DNA of 64,000 nucleotides from an uncultured Muribaculum sp. GTDB lineage: Bacteria; Bacteroidota; Bacteroidia; Bacteroidales; Muribaculaceae. Shown in pieces: positions 52,110-60,302 of this stretch; position 1 is the first letter of the stretch, and each line of letters begins with the position of its first letter. A program made the translations under genes and the position numbers. Location: contig NZ_CAJTYX010000003.1 in NCBI RefSeq assembly GCF_910583865.1, positions 34,737-98,736 of the forward strand, in the 5' to 3' direction. Under the pieces are notes generated by a model. That model saw only the letters and a list, made by a program, of their open reading frames with translations, was not told where the DNA came from and ran no database searches.

Positions 52110-53372
52110 ATGACGAATAAAACATTCCCGGTATGGCTATGCCGAGTAGTGGTAGGTGTCACATTCGTCATATCCGGATTGGCCAAGACTATAGACCTTT
52201 GGGGATTCATCTATAAGATTGAACAATATCTTGCCGTATGGCAGATACCTGTCCCGCATGGAGTGGTATTCACCGTCGCCACCACGTTGGCGGCATCGGA
52301 GTTCCTGCTTGGCTTCCTGTTGCTCACGGGAAGCTACAAACGCACGTGCTCATGGCTCATAGGACTGATGATGGCCGGGATGCTCCCTCTCACGTTATAT
52401 ATCGCCATAGCCAATCCGGTGGCCGATTGCGGCTGCTTCGGCGATATGTGGGTCATATCCAATACGGCCACATTCATCAAGAATGTCGTGCTGACAATTC
52501 TCATCATATACCTTATTGTCAACAACTCAAAGGTAAGTGGATTATTCACCACCTACAGCCAGTGGCTCGTTGCCGTTATCGCCATAATATATATCCTCGT
52601 CATCGCGATATTCGGCTACAACATACAGCCGCTGGTCGATTTCCGGTCCTACCCCACCGGTACCCCTCTCGGGCTATACGCACAAGGTGGCATGAGTGAT
52701 GACGATCCAACATATGTATTTGTATATGAGAAAGATGGTGTGGCACGGGAATTCTCTGAGGATTCGATTCCCGATGACTCATGGACATTTGTGGATCGAA
52801 TAGAGGCAACACCGGGAGCTGAACCCGACCAGAACCGGTATGACGGCATGATAACCGTCTACGACACTGACGGTAACGAGGCGACCGCCGAAGCCATCGG
52901 CTCCACAGGCGAGGAAGTACTGCTGTTGATTCCCGATATGGCAAATACCGATATCTCCTCGACCTACCTTATCAATGAGATAAATCGCCATGTAAATTCC
53001 AGAGGCGGACGAATGGCCGCCATCATAGCTTCAGACAACGAAGGCATAGATATGTGGCGCGACCTTTCCATGGCTTCGTATCCGATATTCACGAGTGAGG
53101 ACACTTCTATAAAGGAGATAGCACGAGGGAATATCGCTGTTGTGTATCTGCGTGACGGAGTGATACAGTGGAAACGCACGCTCAACTCCATTGATTCGGA
53201 AATATTCGACAAACCTGAACCTGATACACTTCCGTCGCTCGGTTTTTCAGGCAAGACCATAATGTGGACACTCTCGCTATTCTTTCTTGGACTCGAGCTT
53301 TTCCTCTGGATTCTTGACCGCAGCGGTCGTGCTGTAAAATTGCATTTTTCACGCATGAATCAAAAAAAATAA
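52110..53372 (+). CDS. DoxX-family membrane protein with periplasmic C-terminal part
   Basis: A 420-residue inner-membrane protein. The N-terminal DoxX/DUF domain (about 1-160) has LCRVVVGVTFVISGLAKTID, NPVADCGCFGD (paired Cys, as in methylamine-utilisation MauE-type and DoxX proteins) and four helices. A ~170-residue soluble region follows, then a final helix. The start at 52110 is chosen because the earlier in-frame start lies in the previous gene. Co-directional with holA, DUF1599 and tpiA. Confidence 0.78.
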   Translation: MTNKTFPVWLCRVVVGVTFVISGLAKTIDLWGFIYKIEQYLAVWQIPVPHGVVFTVATTLAASEFLLGFLLLTGSYKRTCSWLIGLMMAGMLPLTLYIAIANPVADCGCFGDMWVISNTATFIKNVVLTILIIYLIVNNSKVSGLFTTYSQWLVAVIAIIYILVIAIFGYNIQPLVDFRSYPTGTPLGLYAQGGMSDDDPTYVFVYEKDGVAREFSEDSIPDDSWTFVDRIEATPGAEPDQNRYDGMITVYDTDGNEATAEAIGSTGEEVLLLIPDMANTDISSTYLINEINRHVNSRGGRMAAIIASDNEGIDMWRDLSMASYPIFTSEDTSIKEIARGNIAVVYLRDGVIQWKRTLNSIDSEIFDKPEPDTLPSLGFSGKTIMWTLSLFFLGLELFLWILDRSGRAVKLHFSRMNQKK

Positions 53373-53373
53373 G

Positions 53374-53381
53374 TAAATTTG
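53374..53381 (+). promoter_or_regulatory. -7 box of tpiA
   Basis: TAAATTTG followed by C, 66 bp before the tpiA start. Confidence 0.5.
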
Positions 53382-53447
53382 CACATCTGAAAGGCCACGC
53401 ACCTTTCACACATAGAAATACATAACCCAATAATATATTTAGCAACT

Positions 53448-54203
53448 ATGAGAAAAAATGTAGTAGCCGGCAACTGGAAGATGAACACCACTCTCCAGGA
53501 AGGCGTGGCTCTTGCCAAAGATGTCAACGAGGCTTTAAAGGGCGTTACCCCCAAGTGTGATGTCGTAATCTGCACTCCGTTCACCCATCTTGCATCGGTA
53601 AATGCCGTAATCGATACCGATAAGCTCGGACTCGGCGCCGAAAACTGTGCCGACCATAAGTCCGGGGCTTACACTGGTGAAGTTTCAGCCCCCATGGTGG
53701 CTTCTACAGGTGCTACCTACGTGATACTCGGTCATTCAGAGCGTCGCCAGTACTACGGTGAGACTTCTGAGATCCTGAAAGAAAAAGTCGCTCTCGCCCT
53801 TGAGAACAACCTCACTCCCATATTCTGCATCGGCGAGGTGCTTGCCGAGCGAGAGAACGGTATCTACAACGAAGTGGTAAAAAAACAGATTGAAGATGCA
53901 CTCTTCCATCTTTCCGCTGAAGATTTCGGCAAGATTATCCTTGCCTACGAGCCTGTATGGGCCATCGGTACCGGTAAGACCGCCACACCTGAACAGGCAG
54001 AGGACATGCACGCCCACATCCGCAGCCTTATCGCCGGACGCTACGGCAAAGAAGTCGCTGACAACACTTCCATACTGTATGGCGGCAGCTGCAAGCCCTC
54101 AAATGCTAAAGAGCTGTTTGCAAAACCCGATATTGACGGTGGCCTTATCGGCGGCGCCGCCCTCGACGCAGCATCATTTATGGGAATCGTAACAGCATTC
54201 TGA
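53448..54203 (+). CDS. tpiA: Triosephosphate isomerase
   Basis: Glycolytic enzyme interconverting dihydroxyacetone phosphate and glyceraldehyde 3-phosphate. The 251-residue TIM barrel has GNWKMNT (Lys), LGHSERR (catalytic His) and AYEPVWAIGTGKTA (catalytic Glu and lid), all in place, and ends YGGSCKPSN...GGLIGGAAL. Confidence 0.98.
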   Translation: MRKNVVAGNWKMNTTLQEGVALAKDVNEALKGVTPKCDVVICTPFTHLASVNAVIDTDKLGLGAENCADHKSGAYTGEVSAPMVASTGATYVILGHSERRQYYGETSEILKEKVALALENNLTPIFCIGEVLAERENGIYNEVVKKQIEDALFHLSAEDFGKIILAYEPVWAIGTGKTATPEQAEDMHAHIRSLIAGRYGKEVADNTSILYGGSCKPSNAKELFAKPDIDGGLIGGAALDAASFMGIVTAF

Positions 54204-54224
54204 TTTTTTCAAGAATAGACTTTT

Positions 54225-54265
54225 AGAGTCGTATAGGCAGATGTGATGCCTATACGACTCTTTTC
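54225..54265 (+). terminator. tpiA terminator
   Basis: Perfect 15-bp stem AGAGTCGTATAGGCA (54225-54239 with 54247-54261), loop of seven bases, then TTTC. Confidence 0.85.
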
Positions 54266-54395
54266 ATTTGTATGCCGAAGCATCCACCCCCCAAAGAGCA
54301 TCTCAGAGAGTGTCTAATAAATCAGATAACATTTGCAACTATTTCCTAAAAAGTATTGTTATAGGATAAAACAGTTCAACTAAATAAAATTTATT

Positions 54396-54962
54396 ATGAG
54401 TCTCTCAAAACTTAACTTTCTGGGCTACACAAAGAGCTGGTGGCTCGTGTTGATAGCCGGCATCGTAATGGTAATATGCGGTTTCGCCTATTGGTTCTGG
54501 CCCGTGGCCGGATATGCCATTGCATCACAGATATTCGGATGGCTGCTGATTCTCGTAGGCATCGTTCAGTTGATCGTAGCTGCAGGTCCGCATTTTCCGA
54601 GAGGATGGGGATGGTGGATTGCAGGAGGTATGATTGACATGTTTATCGGCTTCCTGATGGTAAGGAGCATAATCCTTTCTGAGGCCATCCTCCCATACTT
54701 TCTTGCATTGATATTCCTTTATTGGGGTATCACCATGATTATCAGTTCGGTCAACGGACATAAAGGAAAATACTGGTGGCTATATCTTATCAACGGCATT
54801 TTACTTATGCTCATCGGATTTTTCTTTATCGAAGCCGGATGGATACAGAACATGGAGATGGTAAGCTTCCTTACCTCGCTTGCCTTCATCTATTGGGGAT
54901 TCTCAATATGTATGCTGGCTTACGACATCAAACCGCAAGTAGGACAAGGAGAGCAGGAGTAA
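54396..54962 (+). CDS. HdeD-family membrane protein
   Basis: A 188-residue integral membrane protein with six hydrophobic segments in the HdeD/DUF308 pattern (ILVGIVQLIVA, IAGGMIDMFIGFLM, WGITMIISSV). HdeD proteins are linked to acid resistance in E. coli; that role is only assumed here. Confidence 0.8.
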   Translation: MSLSKLNFLGYTKSWWLVLIAGIVMVICGFAYWFWPVAGYAIASQIFGWLLILVGIVQLIVAAGPHFPRGWGWWIAGGMIDMFIGFLMVRSIILSEAILPYFLALIFLYWGITMIISSVNGHKGKYWWLYLINGILLMLIGFFFIEAGWIQNMEMVSFLTSLAFIYWGFSICMLAYDIKPQVGQGEQE

Positions 54963-54987
54963 TCACCATACCATAGACGAATATTAA

Positions 54988-55022
54988 GGCGGTGTGTCGA
55001 AATTCGGCATACCGCCGTTTTT
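54988..55022 (+). terminator. HdeD-gene terminator, copy 2 of a repeated hairpin
   Basis: The same 27-base hairpin as at 14311, here extended by one G-C pair on the plus strand and followed by a five-base T run. Confidence 0.88.
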
Positions 55023-55125
55023 GTGTCCGGACGGGAGGGTGTTGTCAGGCAATCGCCTACATTCCCACATATCCAATCCAACAATATGACATATACCGGC
55101 GTTAGAGATATAAAAACGCATCGAT

Positions 55126-55911
55126 ATGAAAAAGATAGTGATAGTAGGAGCGACATCCGGCATCGGAGAGCATGTGGCCGAGGCTTTGGCTGCAACAGGC
55201 TGGCGTGTAGGAGTGGCCGGACGAAAGGTCGAGCGCATGAAAGCGCTAAAAGAGATGTTCCCGGATGCCGTTGAATGGGAAGCCATTGACATTACGAAAC
55301 AGGAAGCACCACGCAAGCTTCTCGATCTTATCAGAAAACTTGGCGGCATGGATATATATTTCCATGTGGCCGGAATCGGATTCTTCGATCCCGAACTCGA
55401 AATCAAACGTGAGGTAGCCACTGCTGAGACCAACGTGGTCGGTTTCACCCGTATGGTCGATACTGCGTTTCATTATTTCAGAAACGTAGGGAAAGGACAT
55501 ATCGCAATCATCTCGTCGGTAGCCGGCACTAAAGGAATAGGCGAGATTGCGGCCTACTCGGCCTCCAAGCGTTATCAGCAGAACTATATTGAAGCGCTGG
55601 AACAATTGGCACGCATGCGGGGAATCAAAATCGCCTTTACGGACATACGTCCGGGATGGGTACGTACACCCCTGCTTGATCCGGCTCAGAAGTATCCCAT
55701 GATAATGAAGGAGGAAGAAGTAGTGCCGATGATACTCAAAGCGCTGAATCGACGCACGCGCATTGCTGTAATCGATCGCAGATGGGCTGTCGCCGTATTC
55801 TTCTGGCGACTGATTCCGGGACGCCTGTGGGTCAAGATGCCGATACATCTGTCACGTCCTGCTGATAATAAGAGTGAAGTCGAGCTTGCCGCGCATGATG
55901 CGGCCGACTGA
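55126..55911 (+). CDS. Short-chain dehydrogenase/reductase
   Basis: NAD(P)-dependent oxidoreductase, 261 residues: GATSGIGEHVAEAL cofactor motif near the N-terminus, ISSVAG with the catalytic Ser, YSASK with the Tyr and Lys, and DIRPGWVRTP. Substrate unknown; the C-terminal hydrophobic stretch (AVFFWRLIPGRLWV) could associate with membrane. Confidence 0.88.
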   Translation: MKKIVIVGATSGIGEHVAEALAATGWRVGVAGRKVERMKALKEMFPDAVEWEAIDITKQEAPRKLLDLIRKLGGMDIYFHVAGIGFFDPELEIKREVATAETNVVGFTRMVDTAFHYFRNVGKGHIAIISSVAGTKGIGEIAAYSASKRYQQNYIEALEQLARMRGIKIAFTDIRPGWVRTPLLDPAQKYPMIMKEEEVVPMILKALNRRTRIAVIDRRWAVAVFFWRLIPGRLWVKMPIHLSRPADNKSEVELAAHDAAD

Positions 55912-55937
55912 ACATCAAAGGAATATCCTTGAGAGAC

Positions 55938-55979
55938 AGTCAGAGAATCTTTTGACAGGATTCTCTGACTTTCTCTTTT
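55938..55979 (+). terminator. SDR gene terminator
   Basis: 12-bp stem AGTCAGAGAATC (55938-55949 with 55959-55970), then TTCTCTTTT. Confidence 0.85.
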
Positions 55980-56008
55980 GTGTATGCGGCCGTGATTTTG
56001 TAACTTTG
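55977..56008 (+). promoter_or_regulatory. Consensus promoter of ruvX-def-ettA
   Basis: TTTG (55977-55980), exactly 20 nt, then TAACTTTG (56001-56008): a full Bacteroidetes consensus. The predicted transcription start falls within a few bases of the ruvX ATG at 56015. Confidence 0.8.
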
Positions 56009-56014
56009 CAGTGA

Positions 56015-56440
56015 ATGGGACGGCTAATGTCAATAGACTATGGACGGCGTCGCTGCGGAATCGCAGTGACAGATTCATTGCGCATTGTAGCTACCGGACT
56101 GACAACCGTGCGTACATGCGACCTTTCAAAATGGGTAGTGGAATATATGAAGCATGAAATCGTGGATGCCATAATCGTCGGCAAACCCTCGACCATGCGC
56201 GGAGAGGATTCCGAATCAATGAACTACATACGGCCCGGCATCATGGCCTTGAAAAAGACGCTTCCGGATAATGTGGAAATCATATTCTGGGACGAACGGT
56301 TCACATCCGTGTTGGCACATCGTTCCATGATTGACGGAGGAATGCGTAAATCACGCCGCATGGACAAGGCCGTGGTCGATGAAATAGCCGCCACTATCAT
56401 TCTAAATGATTATCTTCAAAGCAAACAGTTCAACCAATGA
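56015..56440 (+). CDS. ruvX: Putative Holliday junction resolvase/16S pre-rRNA nuclease
   Basis: YqgF/RuvX family, RNase H-like fold, 141 residues. N-terminus MGRLMSIDYGRRRCGIAVTD matches the family opening MGRxLxIDYG and carries the first catalytic Asp; FWDERFTSVLA and VDEIAATIIL complete the acidic set. Acts in pre-16S rRNA end maturation in E. coli. Stop overlaps def by 4 bp. Confidence 0.93.
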   Translation: MGRLMSIDYGRRRCGIAVTDSLRIVATGLTTVRTCDLSKWVVEYMKHEIVDAIIVGKPSTMRGEDSESMNYIRPGIMALKKTLPDNVEIIFWDERFTSVLAHRSMIDGGMRKSRRMDKAVVDEIAATIILNDYLQSKQFNQ

Positions 56441-57006
56441 AACTACCGGTATATCTTTACGGTCATCCAGTGCTTCGTGCAATCTCGGATGATGTGACTC
56501 CGGATTATCCGGAATTAAAACAATTTGTCGCCGACATGTGGGAAACCATGTATAATTCCGATGGTGTGGGCCTGGCCGCACCGCAGGTCGGACGCAACGT
56601 GCGCATCGTAGTGATCGATGCAGATGCCGTGGGCGACGCCTTTCCCGAATGCCGTGGACGCAAATTCACTCTTATCAACCCCAGGGTAGAGATACTTGAC
56701 GGCCCGACAGAAACCCGTAACGAAGGATGCCTATCGCTTCCAGACCTATCAGAGGCCGTGCAACGTGTGGAACACATACATCTCAGCTGGGTCGATGAAG
56801 ATTTCCAACCTCATGAGGAGGAAATTTCCGGATTTCTTGCCAGAATCGTGCAGCATGAATGCGATCATCTCGAAGGGAAGCTCTATATAGATCATATCTC
56901 AGCCATACGGCGTCAGCTTCTGCGGGCAAAGCTTTCGGCTATAATAACAGGACGCAAACGTGTCGATTACCCCGTGCGCTACGCTCCTCAGAAAGGCAGA
57001 AAATAA
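56437..57006 (+). CDS. def: Peptide deformylase
   Basis: Removes the formyl group from nascent protein N-termini. The 189-residue protein has all three motifs: GVGLAAPQVG, EGCLSLP (metal Cys) and QHECDHLEG (metal His pair and catalytic Glu). Confidence 0.97.
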   Translation: MKLPVYLYGHPVLRAISDDVTPDYPELKQFVADMWETMYNSDGVGLAAPQVGRNVRIVVIDADAVGDAFPECRGRKFTLINPRVEILDGPTETRNEGCLSLPDLSEAVQRVEHIHLSWVDEDFQPHEEEISGFLARIVQHECDHLEGKLYIDHISAIRRQLLRAKLSAIITGRKRVDYPVRYAPQKGRK

Positions 57007-57033
57007 GATTCCTCCGCTCAAATAAATTTCTCT

Positions 57034-58719
57034 ATGGCAGACGACAAGAAAATCATATTCTCGATGGTGGGTGTATCGAAAATATATCCTCCGCAAAAAC
57101 AAGTCCTGAAAAACATCTACCTTTCGTTTTTCTATGGTGCCAAAATCGGCATAATAGGCCTGAATGGCTCGGGAAAATCATCTTTACTCAAGATCATAGC
57201 CGGTATCGACAAGAGCTACCAGGGCGAAGTTGTATTTTCGCCCGGTTACTCTGTGGGTTATCTGGAACAGGAGCCGCAACTTGATCCCGACAAAACCGTA
57301 ATCGAGGTCGTGCGCGAAGGCGTTCAGCCGGTCATGGATCTGCTGGCTGAATTCGAGAAGGTCAACGAATCATTCGGTGATCCCGACATTCTTGAGGATC
57401 CCGACAAAATGGACGCCCTCATTCAGCGTCAGGCCGAGTTGCAGGACAAGCTCGATGCCGCCGATGCGTGGAATATAGATTCAAAACTTGAACGCGCGAT
57501 GGACGCATTGCAGTGCCCTCCCGACGACCAGAAAATATCAACCCTGTCTGGAGGCGAGCGCCGTCGTGTGGCTTTGATACGCCTGTTGCTACAGCAGCCC
57601 GACGTGCTCTTGCTCGACGAGCCGACCAACCATCTTGATGCTGAGTCAATCGACTGGCTCGAACAGCATCTCCAGCAATATCCCGGCACGGTAATCGCCA
57701 TCACACACGACCGCTATTTCCTTGACCATGTAGCCGGATGGATTCTCGAACTCGACCGAGGAGAAGGAATTCCATGGAAAGGCAACTACTCTTCATGGCT
57801 CGATCAAAAGACCAAACGCATGGCACAGGAGGAAAAGCAGGCATCTAAACGCCGTAAAACCCTTGAGCGCGAACTCGAATGGGTGCGTATGGCGCCGAAA
57901 GCCCGTCAAGCCAAGGGAAAGGCGCGACTTAATTCATATGACAAGCTCCTCAATGAGGATCAAAAAGCACGCGAAGAGCGGTTGGAGATATTCATCCCCA
58001 ATGGCCCTCGTCTCGGCAATAAGGTGATTGAAGCAACCGGGCTTGCAAAGGCATACGGCAAGAAACAGTTATTCTCCGACCTGTCATTCTCTCTTCCGCC
58101 AAACGGGATAGTCGGAGTAATCGGTCCCAACGGGGCGGGTAAGACTACGCTTTTCCGTCTGATCATGGGTCAGGAAAAGGCCGATTCCGGCACATTCGAT
58201 GTCGGAGAGACTGTGAAAATCGCCTATGTCGACCAACGCCATCACGACCTTCTTCCCGAAAAGTCGGTATATGAGGTGATTTCACAAGGTACCGACTCAT
58301 TCCGAATGGGCGGTCGCGACATAAATGCCCGCGCCTATCTGTCGAAATTCAATTTCACCGGCGCCGATCAGGAAAAGAAAATCGGAGTCCTTTCCGGCGG
58401 TGAACGCAACCGACTGCATCTCGCCATGGCTCTTAAAGAGGAAGGCAACGTGTTACTGCTCGACGAGCCGACCAATGATATCGATGTCAACACATTGCGT
58501 GCACTGGAGGAAGGCCTCGACGATTTCGCCGGATGTGCCGTAGTCGTAAGCCACGACCGTTGGTTCCTTGACCGCATCTGCACTCATATACTTTCATTCG
58601 AGCCTGATGGAAATGTAGTGTTTTATGAAGGTTCATACTCCGATTACGAGGATTTCAAGCGCGCACGCAACGGAGGCAAAGAGCTACCGCGACGCCGCTA
58701 TCGTAAGCTGATGGAATAA
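57034..58719 (+). CDS. ettA: ABC-F protein EttA
   Basis: Energy-dependent translational throttle protein binding the ribosomal E site, 561 residues. Walker A motifs GLNGSGKSSLLKI and GPNGAGKTTLFRL, signatures LSGGERRRVALIRLL and LSGGERNRLHLA, and the linker with YSSWLDQKTKRM then KARQAKGKARL, typical of the EttA arm and toe. Distinct from the Uup-like protein at 32096, which has a C-terminal coiled coil that this one lacks. Confidence 0.93.
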   Translation: MADDKKIIFSMVGVSKIYPPQKQVLKNIYLSFFYGAKIGIIGLNGSGKSSLLKIIAGIDKSYQGEVVFSPGYSVGYLEQEPQLDPDKTVIEVVREGVQPVMDLLAEFEKVNESFGDPDILEDPDKMDALIQRQAELQDKLDAADAWNIDSKLERAMDALQCPPDDQKISTLSGGERRRVALIRLLLQQPDVLLLDEPTNHLDAESIDWLEQHLQQYPGTVIAITHDRYFLDHVAGWILELDRGEGIPWKGNYSSWLDQKTKRMAQEEKQASKRRKTLERELEWVRMAPKARQAKGKARLNSYDKLLNEDQKAREERLEIFIPNGPRLGNKVIEATGLAKAYGKKQLFSDLSFSLPPNGIVGVIGPNGAGKTTLFRLIMGQEKADSGTFDVGETVKIAYVDQRHHDLLPEKSVYEVISQGTDSFRMGGRDINARAYLSKFNFTGADQEKKIGVLSGGERNRLHLAMALKEEGNVLLLDEPTNDIDVNTLRALEEGLDDFAGCAVVVSHDRWFLDRICTHILSFEPDGNVVFYEGSYSDYEDFKRARNGGKELPRRRYRKLME

Positions 58720-58750
58720 CACCTGTCGCCGCTTGATAGGCTATATAAAT

Positions 58751-58787
58751 TTAAGGGTGCTAACCGACAGTCGGTTAGCACCCTTAA
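58751..58787. terminator. Bidirectional terminator between ettA and asnS
   Basis: Perfect 17-bp stem TTAAGGGTGCTAACCGA (58751-58767 with 58771-58787), three-base loop. Confidence 0.88.
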
Positions 58788-58807
58788 TTGTTATCGTATT
58801 CAACGCC

Positions 58808-60199
58808 TTAGAACTCTGCGTTATTAGGAGTGCGCGGGAACGGTATCACATCACGGATATTGGTCATACCGGTCACAAAAAGTACGAGACGTTCAAATCC
58901 AAGGCCGAAACCGGAATGAGGTACAGTGCCGAAACGACGGGTGTCGAGATACCACCACATGTCCTTCATAGGAATGCCAAGTTCTTCGATACGCGCAAGC
59001 AGCTTGTCGTAGTTTTCCTCACGTTCCGAGCCACCGATAATTTCCCCAATATTCGGGAAAAGCACATCCATGGCCCTTACGGTCTTGCCATCCTCATTCT
59101 GCTTCATGTAGAATGCCTTGATCTCCTTGGGATAATCGGTGAGGATGACGGGCTTCTTGAAATGCTCCTCCACAAGGAAACGTTCATGCTCGCTCTGGAG
59201 ATCTGCGCCCCAATATACGGGGAATTCGAATTTATGCCCCGACTCCTCGAGAATCTTTACCCCTTCGCTATAGGTCAGCCTCACGAAGTCATTGTGGATG
59301 ACAAAATTAAGCCGATCCACGAGCCCCTTATCGTAATGATCGGCAAGGAATTCGATATCATCACGGCAATTATCAAGAGCGTATGAGATACAGTACTTCA
59401 CGAACGCTTCAGCAAGATCCATATTGTCGTTTATGTCAAAAAACGAAACCTCCGGTTCTATCATCCAAAACTCGGAAAGATGGCGCGGAGTATTGGAATT
59501 TTCCGCACGGAAAGTCGGGCCGAAAGTGTAGATGGCACCCAAAGCCGTAGCTCCGAGTTCACCTTCAAGTTGTCCGCTTACCGTCAGAGCCGTCGGTTTG
59601 CCGAAAAAGTCCTTTGAATAATCCACAACGCCTTCATCGGTCTTGGGAAGGTCATTCAACGGAAGCGTCGTGACCTGGAACATAGCTCCCGCACCTTCGC
59701 AGTCGCTACCGGTAATCAGAGGTGTGTTCAGGTAGAAAAAGCCGCGTTCCTGGAAGAAGCGGTGGATGGCAAAAGCCAAAGCGCTACGCACACGCAGAAT
59801 TGCACCAAATGTATTTGTGCGCGGACGCAGATGGGCCTTTTCACGGAGGAACTCAAGCGTATGGCCCTTCTTCTGAAGCGGATATGACTCCGGATCGGCA
59901 GTGCCGAACACATCGATACTGCCAGCCTGTACCTCCACGGATTGGCCTTTGCCCATCGACTCGACAAGTCGACCGTTGACACGGATAGCGGAACCGGTTG
60001 TAATAGGTTTCAGCTCTTCATCAGAGAAGCGGGCCATATCGAGTACTACCTGGATGTTGCGCACAGTCGATCCGTCGTTCAAAGCCACAAACTGAACGTG
60101 TTTGTTGCCTCGGCGAGTACGCACCCATCCCATTACGGTTACTTCTGTTCCTATAAGTTCGGCCTTTTTGAAAAGGTCTATGATTTTTTCTCTTTTCAT
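58808..60199 (-). CDS. asnS: Asparaginyl-tRNA synthetase
   Basis: Class IIb enzyme charging tRNA-Asn, 463 residues. OB-fold anticodon domain (TVMGWVRTRRGNKHVQF, DGSTVRNIQVVLD), then class II motif 2 FRAENSNTPRHLSEFWMIEPE and motif 3 GLGFERLVLFVTG. The insert after FQVTTL is typical for AsnRS. Confidence 0.97.
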   Translation of the reverse strand: MKREKIIDLFKKAELIGTEVTVMGWVRTRRGNKHVQFVALNDGSTVRNIQVVLDMARFSDEELKPITTGSAIRVNGRLVESMGKGQSVEVQAGSIDVFGTADPESYPLQKKGHTLEFLREKAHLRPRTNTFGAILRVRSALAFAIHRFFQERGFFYLNTPLITGSDCEGAGAMFQVTTLPLNDLPKTDEGVVDYSKDFFGKPTALTVSGQLEGELGATALGAIYTFGPTFRAENSNTPRHLSEFWMIEPEVSFFDINDNMDLAEAFVKYCISYALDNCRDDIEFLADHYDKGLVDRLNFVIHNDFVRLTYSEGVKILEESGHKFEFPVYWGADLQSEHERFLVEEHFKKPVILTDYPKEIKAFYMKQNEDGKTVRAMDVLFPNIGEIIGGSEREENYDKLLARIEELGIPMKDMWWYLDTRRFGTVPHSGFGLGFERLVLFVTGMTNIRDVIPFPRTPNNAEF

Positions 60200-60243
60200 T
60201 AAATGTATGATAGCTTTTGGTTAGCCGCTATAGTATTGACATC

Positions 60244-60282
60244 GTAGTAGTGCGCTATAATGATGTCATAGCGCACTACTAC
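60244..60282 (-). terminator. Hairpin between the pseudouridine synthase gene and asnS
   Basis: 15-bp perfect stem GTAGTAGTGCGCTAT (60244-60258 with 60268-60282). No clear T run; a terminator for the upstream gene or an attenuator before asnS. Confidence 0.6.
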
Positions 60283-60302
60283 GCGGCATACTATTTCATA
60301 TA

